From: Paludibacteraceae bacterium
GTDB taxonomy: Bacteria; Bacteroidota; Bacteroidia; Bacteroidales; Paludibacteraceae
Assembly (NCBI GenBank): GCA_017557345.1
Contig: JAFYZR010000123.1
Span: 62,001-126,000 of the forward strand
Length of the DNA: 64,000 nucleotides
Reading direction: 5' to 3'
In this document: in pieces, positions 19,270 to 27,522 of the stretch
Numbering within the stretch: position 1 is the stretch's first letter
Layout of the letters: every line of letters starts with the position of its first letter
Translations under genes and position numbers: made by a program
The notes under the pieces: generated by a model
The model's input: the letters and a program-made list of their open reading frames with translations, nothing else
Database searches by the model: none
What the model was told of the DNA's origin: nothing

Positions 19270-19324
19270 GTTTGATACGTGATACATAGGTAATGCATAG
19301 GTAATACATACGATCCGCATACGA
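19270..19324 (-). repeat. 11-bp-period tandem array, family A, copy 2 (diverged)
   Basis: Read on the minus strand, five 11-base units follow each other: TCGTATGCGGA, TCGTATGTATT, ACCTATGCATT, ACCTATGTATC and ACGTATCAAAC. The ACCTATGCA units match those of the other two family A arrays. Here the array lies in the leader between the promoter and start codon of the FISUMP gene, so it would be transcribed. Confidence 0.65.
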
Positions 19325-19350
19325 CCAACGACTTAAACCGAAACCCGCTG

Positions 19351-19394
19351 CAAAGTTACAAAAATTTTTTCATATATGCAAATTAATTTGCATA
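19351..19394 (-). promoter_or_regulatory. promoter of the FISUMP-AsmA-polA operon, with 20-bp palindrome
   Basis: On the minus strand, -33 TTTG (19379-19382) and -7 TAACTTTG (19351-19358) are about 20 bases apart. The -33 box lies inside a perfect 20-base palindrome at 19375-19394 (TATGCAAATT and its mirror), a possible operator. The leader to the start codon is about 145 bases and contains the repeat array described separately. Confidence 0.7.
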
Positions 19395-19416
19395 GTGATG
19401 CCATTTTATTGTTATT

Positions 19417-19821
19417 TCACCAGATGCCACCGGCCCCTCCGCCTGACGTGCTACCGCCTCCCCAGCCGCCTGTATCTCCGCCGGAATAGCAAGCCGTATC
19501 GCCACCAACACCAACATACGAGTTATCGAGACTGGATGCAGATCGCTTGAGTTTGGAGATATCTTCCTTTATAAGCCACTCATGACCACATTTCTCACAA
19601 CGGTATTTGGTATGGAAATAGTCCTTCTTTTGCTCCTCCGGCGTTTCTGGAAAAATAACATCCACCCTCTTTATTCTTCGTCCGCCACAACGCTTGCAGC
19701 GTGGTTTGGTGACAAACCAGGACACATACCCGATGACCACAAGGATAATCACCACGAGCGCTGCAAAAAGTATTTTTTGCTCCAATGGCGTAAAAGCAGA
19801 GAGATCCAACAGCAGCATCAT
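19417..19821 (-). CDS. small membrane protein with zinc ribbon and glycine-rich tail
   Basis: A 134-residue protein. One membrane helix (about residues 16-38) is followed by a four-cysteine zinc ribbon, CKRCGG at about 42 and CEKCGH at about 75. The last 35 residues are almost only Gly, Ser, Thr, Asp and Trp. I do not recognise a family. A zinc ribbon plus a Gly-rich tail suggests a scaffold or nucleic-acid contact, but there is no direct evidence. It starts six bases after the DUF4846 fusion gene and is the last gene of the long T9SS-housekeeping run. Confidence 0.65.
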   Translation of the reverse strand: MMLLLDLSAFTPLEQKILFAALVVIILVVIGYVSWFVTKPRCKRCGGRRIKRVDVIFPETPEEQKKDYFHTKYRCEKCGHEWLIKEDISKLKRSASSLDNSYVGVGGDTACYSGGDTGGWGGGSTSGGGAGGIW

Positions 19822-19827
19822 ACTAAT

Positions 19828-22221
19828 TTATTCAAAGCATTTGAGTTCGGTAAGCACATTAAAGGCATAGTTAGGAAAGACAAAGATGGTACCATAATCA
19901 AGGTATTTGTCAATCATATACCAAGGAGTGTCTTCACCGTGCTCGAGGTTTGTCACCACATGAATAGATTGTGCCGGCATCATTCCTTCCGCAAACAGCA
20001 ACGCACGATTTCCTTCTTGATCCATCGCCATATCCACCACAATCATCGCATGTCCCGGAGCACCTCCGACAATCAGCACATCGCCCACTTGGATATCCTC
20101 AATCTTACGCGGCTTGAGTTCTTTTTCCAACGAGAGTGTACTGGCATATGCAGCCACATAATCGATGTATTTGCGGAACTTGGCGTATGAATAATCGCCC
20201 TTAACATAATCCACATAGTTCATGCGTTTTCCGCTGACAGAGTTGAAGTGAATCTCACTATAACGCTTTTGACTATAAAGATATTCCGCTCGCAAGAGCA
20301 TAATGGCATCGGCACACTGAATGAGATCTTTTTTGCCTATATCGATATCCAGCACAGCATATGCACTAAACTGGCTCTGACGGCTGAGTTCCTTGCCCGT
20401 GTAATCATAAAGCGTCCTATCATCCTTGAGCTGATAGTTTCTAAGAAACTCTCCGAACGAGCCTTTCGGCAATTTGACACGTCGGAATCCCTCCCTTGGA
20501 TTAATGTCGCCTATTGTGTGCATGTCGTCATACAATTTCCATTCCTGCTCAGGTTCCAGTTCGGGCAACACGATTTGTGTATCAGCTATCTCGACTATTT
20601 CGGGCTTATCGGAAGGAGCGTTTTGCAGTTTGGCTAAGTTATTTGTGTTGAGAACCAGACGCACCGCATAGCCATAGAAACGCTCGTTGTCTGCGTCTGT
20701 TCCATGCCCTCTATAATTAAACCAGGCGCCGTAAGCATGATCAGGATCTTCCGCGGATGGTGTAGAGGTCCAATAGTAACCGCCGGAAGTGGGTGGTCCA
20801 ACGAGTTTGATGCTTCTGTAGTCGGCAGACGGCAGGAAAACAGCGCCATTTGCCTCCATCTTCGCCCATTGTGCAGCCGTATAGACATTAGTAGTCTTAT
20901 CGTTAGGCTCGGGTTTGAATGTCAGACCGTTAGGTAACGACCAGTTATCCGGAAGCAATATATAACCGAATTGGTCTTCAATCTTAGCTTGCCCATGCAA
21001 CCTGTCCGCGTTGGGGCGCTGGTCAAACAGATAATCCCACTCATCGACAGATAATGTACGCCATAGATCGGGCAAGAAGCCTCCATTATAGACCGCATTG
21101 GCTCCCCAATCCGCAAAAGTAGTATAATCGCCCATATACGAATAGAGTGTGGGATCATTGCCTGTTCCCCAGCCAAAGAGGTCTATCCATCCTTTGTAGG
21201 TCTTGCTAATAAGGGCATTATTACACTCCGTTTCGCCGATAAAGACATTACCGCAGTCATAACTACCCACCGCATCCCATTGATGCTCGGCAAAGCGCCA
21301 AGTCTTCGTTGAAGCCTGATATTGCAGGTTTCCGTTTGAGAAATAAACCTGTTTACCGGGGGCAACGGAAAAAATTCCATTGATCACCCCTTCGCCTTTA
21401 ATTGTTGTCGGTGAAGTGGTAGGAGTGTTTGGAATAGATGGCGGGGCCTGGGTAGTTTGGGTGGATGCTATTCTGACGAGTCGTACAGCACATCCGTTAT
21501 CGGGTTGTGTCCACCCCACTCCAACCGCGCTTCTATCCATCGTAGCATAGTGGTTCCGTATGTTATTCCCCCCTAAATTCTCTGAGGTGGATGACCAATA
21601 AAAACCTCGATTGTAATAGCCGTTTTTAGAAGCATTATAGACCAATGTGCCCTTTAGCATCCCAGCGGCAGGCAAGAAGATCGCACCTGCTCTTTCCATC
21701 TTTTCCCATGCCGATTGATCATAGACATTGGTGGACCACTCTTTGCTATTGGGTGTCCAATCGATTCCTTTCGGCAATTTCCAATCATCTGGAAGGAAGA
21801 TATATCCGTATACTCCGCAGACGGTAGCCGAAGAACGCAACTGTTGTGCGTTCATGCGCTTGGAGATAAGAAAATTCCATTCGTCGGATGTTAGGGTTTG
21901 CCAAAGGTTCGCCGTGTTTCCCCCGTTGGGAATTTTGAGTTTACTCCAATCAGCGGACTTAAAAGTAAAGAGATCCATCCATCCGTTGTATGTAGACCCG
22001 TAGATTTCGTTTTGCTCTCCCAACATATCCCATTGATGTTCAGCAAAGTGCCAGGTGTGGGTAGCAGATTGAAACTGCAGATTACCCATTGCGAACTGCA
22101 CTTTTTTGCCGTTAGCATTGACAGAGAAGACGCCATTGAGCGCACCGGAGTCATCGTGATAGGAGAAAGCGTTTATCAGACAGGCACAGAAAAGTGCCAG
22201 AAGAGCATATCGTTTTACCAT
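19828..22221 (-). CDS. FISUMP repeats fused to a DUF4846 domain, exported
   Basis: A 797-residue exported protein (hydrophobic leader of about 20 residues). Two FISUMP-like domains occupy about residues 25-255 and 275-540, with the KGNLQ/MGNLQ, RFAEHQWD, WIDLF, NGG and YYWTST landmarks. After a linker, residues 565-797 match DUF4846: EGFRRVKLPKGSFGEFLRN, CADAIMLLRAEYLY, RYSEIHFNSVSG, TLSLEKEL, GDVLIVGGAPGHAMIVVD. The last block resembles a cysteine/histidine-type hydrolase pocket, but the enzymatic role of DUF4846 is unknown to me. The start overlaps the ung stop by 7 bases. DUF4846 usually forms its own protein, so the fusion is notable. Confidence 0.75.
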   Translation of the reverse strand: MVKRYALLALFCACLINAFSYHDDSGALNGVFSVNANGKKVQFAMGNLQFQSATHTWHFAEHQWDMLGEQNEIYGSTYNGWMDLFTFKSADWSKLKIPNGGNTANLWQTLTSDEWNFLISKRMNAQQLRSSATVCGVYGYIFLPDDWKLPKGIDWTPNSKEWSTNVYDQSAWEKMERAGAIFLPAAGMLKGTLVYNASKNGYYNRGFYWSSTSENLGGNNIRNHYATMDRSAVGVGWTQPDNGCAVRLVRIASTQTTQAPPSIPNTPTTSPTTIKGEGVINGIFSVAPGKQVYFSNGNLQYQASTKTWRFAEHQWDAVGSYDCGNVFIGETECNNALISKTYKGWIDLFGWGTGNDPTLYSYMGDYTTFADWGANAVYNGGFLPDLWRTLSVDEWDYLFDQRPNADRLHGQAKIEDQFGYILLPDNWSLPNGLTFKPEPNDKTTNVYTAAQWAKMEANGAVFLPSADYRSIKLVGPPTSGGYYWTSTPSAEDPDHAYGAWFNYRGHGTDADNERFYGYAVRLVLNTNNLAKLQNAPSDKPEIVEIADTQIVLPELEPEQEWKLYDDMHTIGDINPREGFRRVKLPKGSFGEFLRNYQLKDDRTLYDYTGKELSRQSQFSAYAVLDIDIGKKDLIQCADAIMLLRAEYLYSQKRYSEIHFNSVSGKRMNYVDYVKGDYSYAKFRKYIDYVAAYASTLSLEKELKPRKIEDIQVGDVLIVGGAPGHAMIVVDMAMDQEGNRALLFAEGMMPAQSIHVVTNLEHGEDTPWYMIDKYLDYGTIFVFPNYAFNVLTELKCFE

Positions 22222-22877
22222 ATGATAGGTGGTTGGTTGTGCTGAATGAGGTACCGGTTAGCCGCTGAGAAATGTCCGCATCCGTCAAAACCGCGATAAA
22301 CGGACAAGGGAGATGGATGTGATGTTTGGAGGACGAGATGTTTGCGTCGATCGATAAATTGTCCTTTTCGTTGTGCATAAGAGCCCCAAAGCATGAAGAC
22401 GATATGTTCGCGCTCTTTATTCAAAGCAGCAATAGCCGCATCGGTCAGTTCTTCCCATCCTTTTCCCTGATGGCTTCCGGCCTTGTGCGCTTCTACCGTC
22501 AGCGTAGCATTGAGCAGCAAGACGCCCTGTTCAGCCCAACGATGTAAATCGCCACTTTGCGGGATAGGCGTTCCCAAATCACGATGAATCTCCTTATATA
22601 TGTTTACCAGCGAAGGCGGCATCGGAACACCCTCCGGAACAGAAAAACTCAATCCCATCGCTTGTCCCTCTTCATGATAAGGATCTTGACCTATAATAAC
22701 TACTCGCACTTTATCAAACGGACAAGAATCAAAGGCGTTAAAAATCAGACCTGCCGGAGGAAAACACCGACGGGTCTGATACTGGGAACGCACATAAGAT
22801 GTAAGGAGTTCGAAATATGGCTTGTCAAACTCCGGTTGCAAGACGCGTTGCCAAGATGGATCTATCCTTACATTCAT
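22215..22877 (-). CDS. ung: uracil-DNA glycosylase, family 1
   Basis: Removes uracil from DNA to start base-excision repair. The water-activating motif GQDPYH is at residues 63-68 (catalytic Asp65), and the DNA-intercalating loop HPSPLSVYRGF is near residue 187. GVLLLNATLTV and FMLWGSYAQRKG are further conserved blocks. The length of 220 residues is normal. The start shares a base with the queA stop (TAATG), and its own stop overlaps the next gene by 7 bases. Confidence 0.97.
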   Translation of the reverse strand: MNVRIDPSWQRVLQPEFDKPYFELLTSYVRSQYQTRRCFPPAGLIFNAFDSCPFDKVRVVIIGQDPYHEEGQAMGLSFSVPEGVPMPPSLVNIYKEIHRDLGTPIPQSGDLHRWAEQGVLLLNATLTVEAHKAGSHQGKGWEELTDAAIAALNKEREHIVFMLWGSYAQRKGQFIDRRKHLVLQTSHPSPLSVYRGFDGCGHFSAANRYLIQHNQPPIIW

Positions 22878-23980
22878 TAATCGACGATTAACATGGCGTC
22901 TCCGTAATCGCCGAAGCGATATCCTTGCTCGACAGCCTCGTGATAGGCATTCATCGTCTCTTCATATCCGGCAAAAGCAGCAACCATGAGCAACTGGCTA
23001 GACATGGGGAGGTAGAAATTGACAAAGAAAGCATTGGCGGCCATGAACTTATACGGCGGGAAGATGAACTTATTCGTCCATCCGTCATAAGGCTTGAGCA
23101 GTCCATTGGTGCCAGCCACATGCTCCATGGCTCTCATGACCTCCGTTCCGACAGCACAGACGCGCCGGCCCTGCTCATGTGCGTTATTGACAGCATTGGT
23201 CATGGATTCAGGGAGAATAATCTGCTCCGACTCCATCTTGTTTTTCGTGAGGTCTTCGACGTCAATATCCTTGAAAATGCCGAGCGAGACATGGCTGGTC
23301 ATGAACTGCGTTTCGATGCCGTGTATCTCCATGCGCTTGAGCAACTGTTTGGAGAAATGGAGTCCGGAAGCGGGTGCCGCGACAGCGCCGATCTTATCGG
23401 CGAAGATAGTCTGGTATCGCTCGTTATCCATTTCGCTGACAGGCTGGTTATGAAAGACCTGCTCGTATTGAGCGAGCGTCTCAGGATCCATGGGTCGGTG
23501 TATATAATGCGGGAGCGGTGCACTTCCCAGCGCATAGAGCCGCGGCACAAACTCCTCGTTGTCATAGTCGGTGAGGAACCGGAAAGTTCGTCCCCGGCTG
23601 GTGGTGTTGTCAATGACTTCGGCTACGATAGCAGGGTCGTCATCAAAAGTGATTTTATTGCCGATGCGGATCTTGCGTGCCGGGTCAACGAGCACATCCC
23701 AATATCTATTGCGATGATTCAGTTCGCGGAGGAGGAAGACCTCGATCAGTGCATTGGTTTTCTCCTTATGTCCAAAGAGGCGTGCAGGAAAGACCTTAGA
23801 GTCATTGAAAACGAACAAGTCGCCCTCATCAAAAAACTGCACGAGTTCGGGTAAGGTTTTATGCTCTATTTCCCCCGTTTTACGATGGAGAACCATCAAT
23901 CTTGCCTCGTCACGATAAGGCGACGGAAACTGTGCAATCAGCTCTTCAGGCAGTCTAAATCTAAACTGGCTGAGTTTCAT
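22877..23980 (-). CDS. queA: S-adenosylmethionine:tRNA ribosyltransferase-isomerase
   Basis: Transfers and isomerises the ribosyl part of SAM onto preQ1 in tRNA to make epoxyqueuosine. The protein starts MKLSQFRFRLPEELIAQFP, the family's normal N-terminus; an ATA/TTG-region extension of six residues overlaps truB and is less likely. Later blocks: LFVFNDSKVFPARLFG, YQTIFADKIGAVAAPASGLHFS, HVSLGIF, and GWTNKFIFPPYKF at the C-terminal side. It is 367 residues, full length. It follows truB after about four bases. Confidence 0.95.
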   Translation of the reverse strand: MKLSQFRFRLPEELIAQFPSPYRDEARLMVLHRKTGEIEHKTLPELVQFFDEGDLFVFNDSKVFPARLFGHKEKTNALIEVFLLRELNHRNRYWDVLVDPARKIRIGNKITFDDDPAIVAEVIDNTTSRGRTFRFLTDYDNEEFVPRLYALGSAPLPHYIHRPMDPETLAQYEQVFHNQPVSEMDNERYQTIFADKIGAVAAPASGLHFSKQLLKRMEIHGIETQFMTSHVSLGIFKDIDVEDLTKNKMESEQIILPESMTNAVNNAHEQGRRVCAVGTEVMRAMEHVAGTNGLLKPYDGWTNKFIFPPYKFMAANAFFVNFYLPMSSQLLMVAAFAGYEETMNAYHEAVEQGYRFGDYGDAMLIVD

Positions 23981-23984
23981 ATCA

Positions 23985-24686
23985 TTACTCTTGTACATAG
24001 TCTTTTAGTTTTTCAATAAATTGCTCTACTGTGAAGCAGTCTTCTACTCTCACATTGCCGACTCTAGTCCGTCTAAGCGCGGTGAGATATGCCCCGGAAC
24101 CGAGTTTTTCGCCAATATCCCGCGCCAAAGCCCGTATATATGTGCCTTTGGAGCAGACGACGCGTATGGTCAGTTGCATAGCCGCTTCGTCAAAGGCTAA
24201 GACCTCAATCTCATCGATGAGCAGGAGCTTGGGTTTCAGTTCGATTTTTTCTCCTTTTCGTGCGAACTCATAAGCACGTTTGCCGTTGATTTGCACGGCG
24301 GAGAAGATAGGCGGCACTTGCCATTGCTCCCCCACAAAAGTGGGAATCGTCTTATCAATCAGTTCGCGTGTGATATGAGCCGTCGGATAGGTTGCATCTA
24401 CCTCCTTCTCCATGTCATAGGATGGAGTGGTGGCGCCTAACTGCAGCGTAGCCACATATTCCTTGACATCGTATTGCAGCGCTTCAATCAGTTTGGTTTT
24501 CTTGCCTGTGCATATAATCACCACACCGGTGGCCAAAGGATCCAAGGTGCCGGAATGGCCGACTTTCAGTTTCTTCCTCCCTAACTTATTGCATAGATTA
24601 TACCGCACTTTCGCCACCAGGTCAAACGATGTCCAATGGAGCGGTTTATCAAATGCAATCACTTCTCCTTCCTCGAAATTCCACAT
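23985..24686 (-). CDS. truB: tRNA pseudouridine(55) synthase
   Basis: Makes pseudouridine 55 in the T-loop of tRNAs. The catalytic aspartate is in GHSGTLDPLATG (about residue 45). PPIFSAVQINGKRAYEFARKG and CSKGTYIRALARDIGEKLG are the other conserved blocks. The ATG giving MWNFEEGEVIAFDKP was preferred over an upstream TTG because it leaves a one-base gap after the uppP stop. About 233 residues, a short bacterial form without a C-terminal PUA extension. Confidence 0.95.
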   Translation of the reverse strand: MWNFEEGEVIAFDKPLHWTSFDLVAKVRYNLCNKLGRKKLKVGHSGTLDPLATGVVIICTGKKTKLIEALQYDVKEYVATLQLGATTPSYDMEKEVDATYPTAHITRELIDKTIPTFVGEQWQVPPIFSAVQINGKRAYEFARKGEKIELKPKLLLIDEIEVLAFDEAAMQLTIRVVCSKGTYIRALARDIGEKLGSGAYLTALRRTRVGNVRVEDCFTVEQFIEKLKDYVQE

Positions 24687-24687
24687 C

Positions 24688-25494
24688 TTAGCAAAGGGTA
24701 ACAATGATCGTGGTCAAACCTACTATAGCGCAATAGAGTGCGAACCAAACCAAGCGCTGGCGGCGGACAATCTCAATCATAAAACGGCATGCAAGACATC
24801 CGGTAACAAAGGCTGCGACAAACCCGACTACCGCCGGGATAACGCCCAGTGTACTGGTTATTTCGCCTTGCAGCAGTTTGAGCAGATCCAATAACGCTTC
24901 GCCTAAAATAGGGATCAACACCATCAGGAAAGAGAACTGCGCCACGCTTTCTTTTTTCACGCCGCAAAGCAGTCCTGTCGCAATCGTCGTTCCGGAGCGG
25001 CTCAATCCGGGAAGCACAGCGCACGCCTGAGCCACACCGATGATGATGGCATCTCTGTAAGTCACTTCATGCCCCATGCCTTGGCGTTTTTTCTGCAGCC
25101 ACTCACTCAAAGCGAGCAGTGCAGCGGTAATGAGCAGACAGATACCCACTAAGAGCAAACCATTACCAAAAAACGCTTCTACCTGATCCTTGAAGAACAT
25201 ACCAACGATGAACACCGGGATCATCGAGACTAATAATTTGGCTACATAGTCCTTCTCGGCATTCCACTGAAGGGAAGCAAACGTGCCTTTGAAGAGTTGC
25301 ATCACTTCTTTCCACAATATAACCAATGTAGATAGCACCGTGGCCGCATGCACAATAATGGCGAAGATAAGATTCTCCTCTCCGGATGTGCCTAACAAAG
25401 CGTGACCTATCTCCAAATGACCTGAAGACGAAACGGGCAGGAACTCTGTCAATCCCTGCACGATACCTAATATCAATGCCTCTAACCAACTCAT
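24688..25494 (-). CDS. uppP: undecaprenyl-diphosphatase
   Basis: UppP/BacA dephosphorylates undecaprenyl diphosphate so that the lipid carrier for peptidoglycan and other glycans can be reused. It is a 268-residue inner-membrane protein with about eight helices. The family motifs are complete: [18 protein letters not shown] at the start and [15 protein letters not shown] near residue 165. The start overlaps the DUF3098 stop by 4 bases. The order ftsX-DUF3098-uppP-truB-queA is common in Bacteroidales. Confidence 0.97.
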   Translation of the reverse strand: MSWLEALILGIVQGLTEFLPVSSSGHLEIGHALLGTSGEENLIFAIIVHAATVLSTLVILWKEVMQLFKGTFASLQWNAEKDYVAKLLVSMIPVFIVGMFFKDQVEAFFGNGLLLVGICLLITAALLALSEWLQKKRQGMGHEVTYRDAIIIGVAQACAVLPGLSRSGTTIATGLLCGVKKESVAQFSFLMVLIPILGEALLDLLKLLQGEITSTLGVIPAVVGFVAAFVTGCLACRFMIEIVRRQRLVWFALYCAIVGLTTIIVTLC

Positions 25495-25706
25495 TTCTTC
25501 TTACCGCGGAATAAGATGGCAAAAATCATAGCGACAAAGCCGAAGAGCGAGATCATCGGCCCAACCGTGATTCGACGGAAGGAGAAAATATCCGGATTAT
25601 ATACCTCACCCGACGGTTCTCCGACCATCAATGCAAATCCTAGCACAATGATAACAAAAGAAACCGCTATAAGGATGATATTCAGTTTGGGTAAAGTCTG
25701 TTTCAT
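25491..25706 (-). CDS. DUF3098 small membrane protein
   Basis: A 71-residue protein with two membrane helices (about residues 8-28 and 46-66) joined by a loop with the conserved-looking [17 protein letters not shown]. This fits DUF3098, a Bacteroidetes family found next to ftsX and uppP. The function is unknown; position suggests a link to cell-envelope division or growth. It overlaps ftsX and uppP by 4 bases each. Confidence 0.85.
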   Translation of the reverse strand: MKQTLPKLNIILIAVSFVIIVLGFALMVGEPSGEVYNPDIFSFRRITVGPMISLFGFVAMIFAILFRGKKK

Positions 25707-26563
25707 ATCTCGTAAAGTGAATTATTATCCATTCGGATATATCGTCCCGTTGCGATAAGCGCAGCAAAGAGTGTTATCAGCAAGCCGGAACTTAACACCA
25801 CCACCGACACGAAAGCGATATTTTTCCATGTCAGCGGGAAAAGGAGCATGCCCATCTTAACCTCCACGTAATAAACCACACCGCTCAAAATAGCCAAAGC
25901 CACTAGGCCGGAGACAAGCCCCATTCCCATGTTCCTGAGCACGAATGGACGACGTGTTACCCACGAAGTAGCACCCACCAGCGTCATCGTATTAATCAGG
26001 AAACGCTTTGAATAGATCTGTAAGCGAATAGTATTCACAATCAGAACCATAGATACCAACAGAAGGACTAATGCCACAACCAGCAGTATCAGTGAGAACT
26101 GATGCACATTGCTACTCATTAGATCAGCCAAATCACGAGGATACAACACTTCGGACACATAGGGCAATGCTTGCAGATTTTCCGCGAACACCGCTAAACT
26201 ATCCGGATGACTGTAGAGCTCCGAAGGATGGATCTCATAACTCGCCGAAAGAGGATTATAGCCTAAGAAAGCAGATGGATCTTCGCCCAAGGAGCGGATA
26301 TGCTCGTCTAAAGCCTGCTGTGCAGAAACATATGTATAACTGCTACATTGATTGCCGGCATTTAATATAGCCTCCAAACGTGCGCACTGCGCTTCATCCG
26401 CGTCATCAGTCAATACGGCCGTGACGGTCATGTTCTCACGCATGCGCGTAATAAGTTGGCCTGCAGACAACAATATAATGCACTCCAGGCCAATCAAACA
26501 TAACACCAACGATACACTGACCGCTGAGGTTAAATACGAATTACGAAATCGATGTTTCCGCAT
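25703..26563 (-). CDS. ftsX: cell-division protein FtsX
   Basis: FtsX is the membrane half of the FtsEX complex that activates cell-wall hydrolases at the septum. The 286-residue protein has one N-terminal helix (about 18-40), an extracellular domain, then three C-terminal helices with VNTIRLQIYSKRFLINTMTLVGAT between them, the usual FtsX cytoplasmic block. The ATG overlapping the gldN stop (TAATG) was chosen over a TTG 12 bases upstream. No ftsE is in the window, so the ATPase partner is encoded elsewhere. Confidence 0.92.
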   Translation of the reverse strand: MRKHRFRNSYLTSAVSVSLVLCLIGLECIILLSAGQLITRMRENMTVTAVLTDDADEAQCARLEAILNAGNQCSSYTYVSAQQALDEHIRSLGEDPSAFLGYNPLSASYEIHPSELYSHPDSLAVFAENLQALPYVSEVLYPRDLADLMSSNVHQFSLILLVVALVLLLVSMVLIVNTIRLQIYSKRFLINTMTLVGATSWVTRRPFVLRNMGMGLVSGLVALAILSGVVYYVEVKMGMLLFPLTWKNIAFVSVVVLSSGLLITLFAALIATGRYIRMDNNSLYEI

Positions 26564-27510
26564 TAATACTCCCAAAGATCTTGCTCAAAATTAAGCAATT
26601 CCGCCGCGATACGTGCTTGCTCTTTCTTTACTTCGGCTTCTGTCTTTGCATAATCCGGAATCCAGCGATTGTACATATTTCCCTCTCCGACGATATAAGA
26701 AGTAAACAAACGTTTCTGGAAGAAGTCATCAAACGTGACACGCTTTACTTCATTACGGTTAGGAATAGTATATTGCATTGCCATATATGGACGCAATGCA
26801 TCAAATGGGATCCAGAACATAATCGACTCGCGCAACGAACTCATGATATTGGAGTCGTCTCGTGTCGAAATCTTATCAGCCTGCAGCGGAGCAATACCAA
26901 TAATCTTAGTATACAAACGGGAAGTGTGTTTGTCGAAGAACACCACCTCTTGAATCAGATATTTGATCTGGTTACGGACTAACTTCTCGAACGGATAGAA
27001 ATGGAATGACAACTCATCGTCTATACTATCGTAATGAATCAACATAGCATCCGAACTGGAGATATCAAAGTGTGTTGGATCATCCGAGTAATCGGCCAGC
27101 GGGTCATCAGCCATAAACATTGTAGGAATCTGAGCACGAGGAATAGGCTCTTGCCTGAAATCCGGTTTGATAGTCTCCGGATTACGCTCGTAAATAGGAA
27201 GGCCATCTACTACAGCATCCGTGATTACCTTGAACAGGTTTCGATAATCTGCATCATCCGATTTGGTAGGGAAATAAAGCTGATAATTCTGCTTATACCG
27301 CATATCAATAATACGATAGATATAGCGAGACCAAATTATATCATCTATACGGTGATCCACCATTACAATCGTATCATGCATCGGAGAGAACTGTTCTGTC
27401 TGGATACGTGCACTACCCATCTCGTCAAAGAACGAGACAACCTTATGCTGTGCCTGCGCAGTGACTACGCCTAGCATCAGACATGCAATAATACTAATTT
27501 TCTTTATCAT
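26563..27510 (-). CDS. gldN: type IX secretion ring protein GldN/PorN
   Basis: A periplasmic T9SS component that binds the lipoprotein GldK/PorK to form the ring under the outer membrane. The signal peptide ends near AQAQ (residue 20). The mature protein includes DHRIDDIIWSRYIYRIIDMRYKQNYQLYFP and later FWIPFDALRPYMAMQY, matching the GldN family. Length 315 residues. It lies 12 bases after gldM in the conserved K-L-M-N order. Confidence 0.95.
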   Translation of the reverse strand: MIKKISIIACLMLGVVTAQAQHKVVSFFDEMGSARIQTEQFSPMHDTIVMVDHRIDDIIWSRYIYRIIDMRYKQNYQLYFPTKSDDADYRNLFKVITDAVVDGLPIYERNPETIKPDFRQEPIPRAQIPTMFMADDPLADYSDDPTHFDISSSDAMLIHYDSIDDELSFHFYPFEKLVRNQIKYLIQEVVFFDKHTSRLYTKIIGIAPLQADKISTRDDSNIMSSLRESIMFWIPFDALRPYMAMQYTIPNRNEVKRVTFDDFFQKRLFTSYIVGEGNMYNRWIPDYAKTEAEVKKEQARIAAELLNFEQDLWEY

Positions 27511-27522
27511 ATGCCTAAGATA

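Noticed and set aside
17632..22221. T9SS C-terminal sorting signals on the FISUMP proteins
   Set aside because: The C-termini end in lectin-like or DUF4846 sequence; no type A or type B sorting domain is visible.
22925..23854. 309-residue open frame on the plus strand
   Set aside because: Wholly antisense to queA, whose motifs are complete; the product shows no domain.
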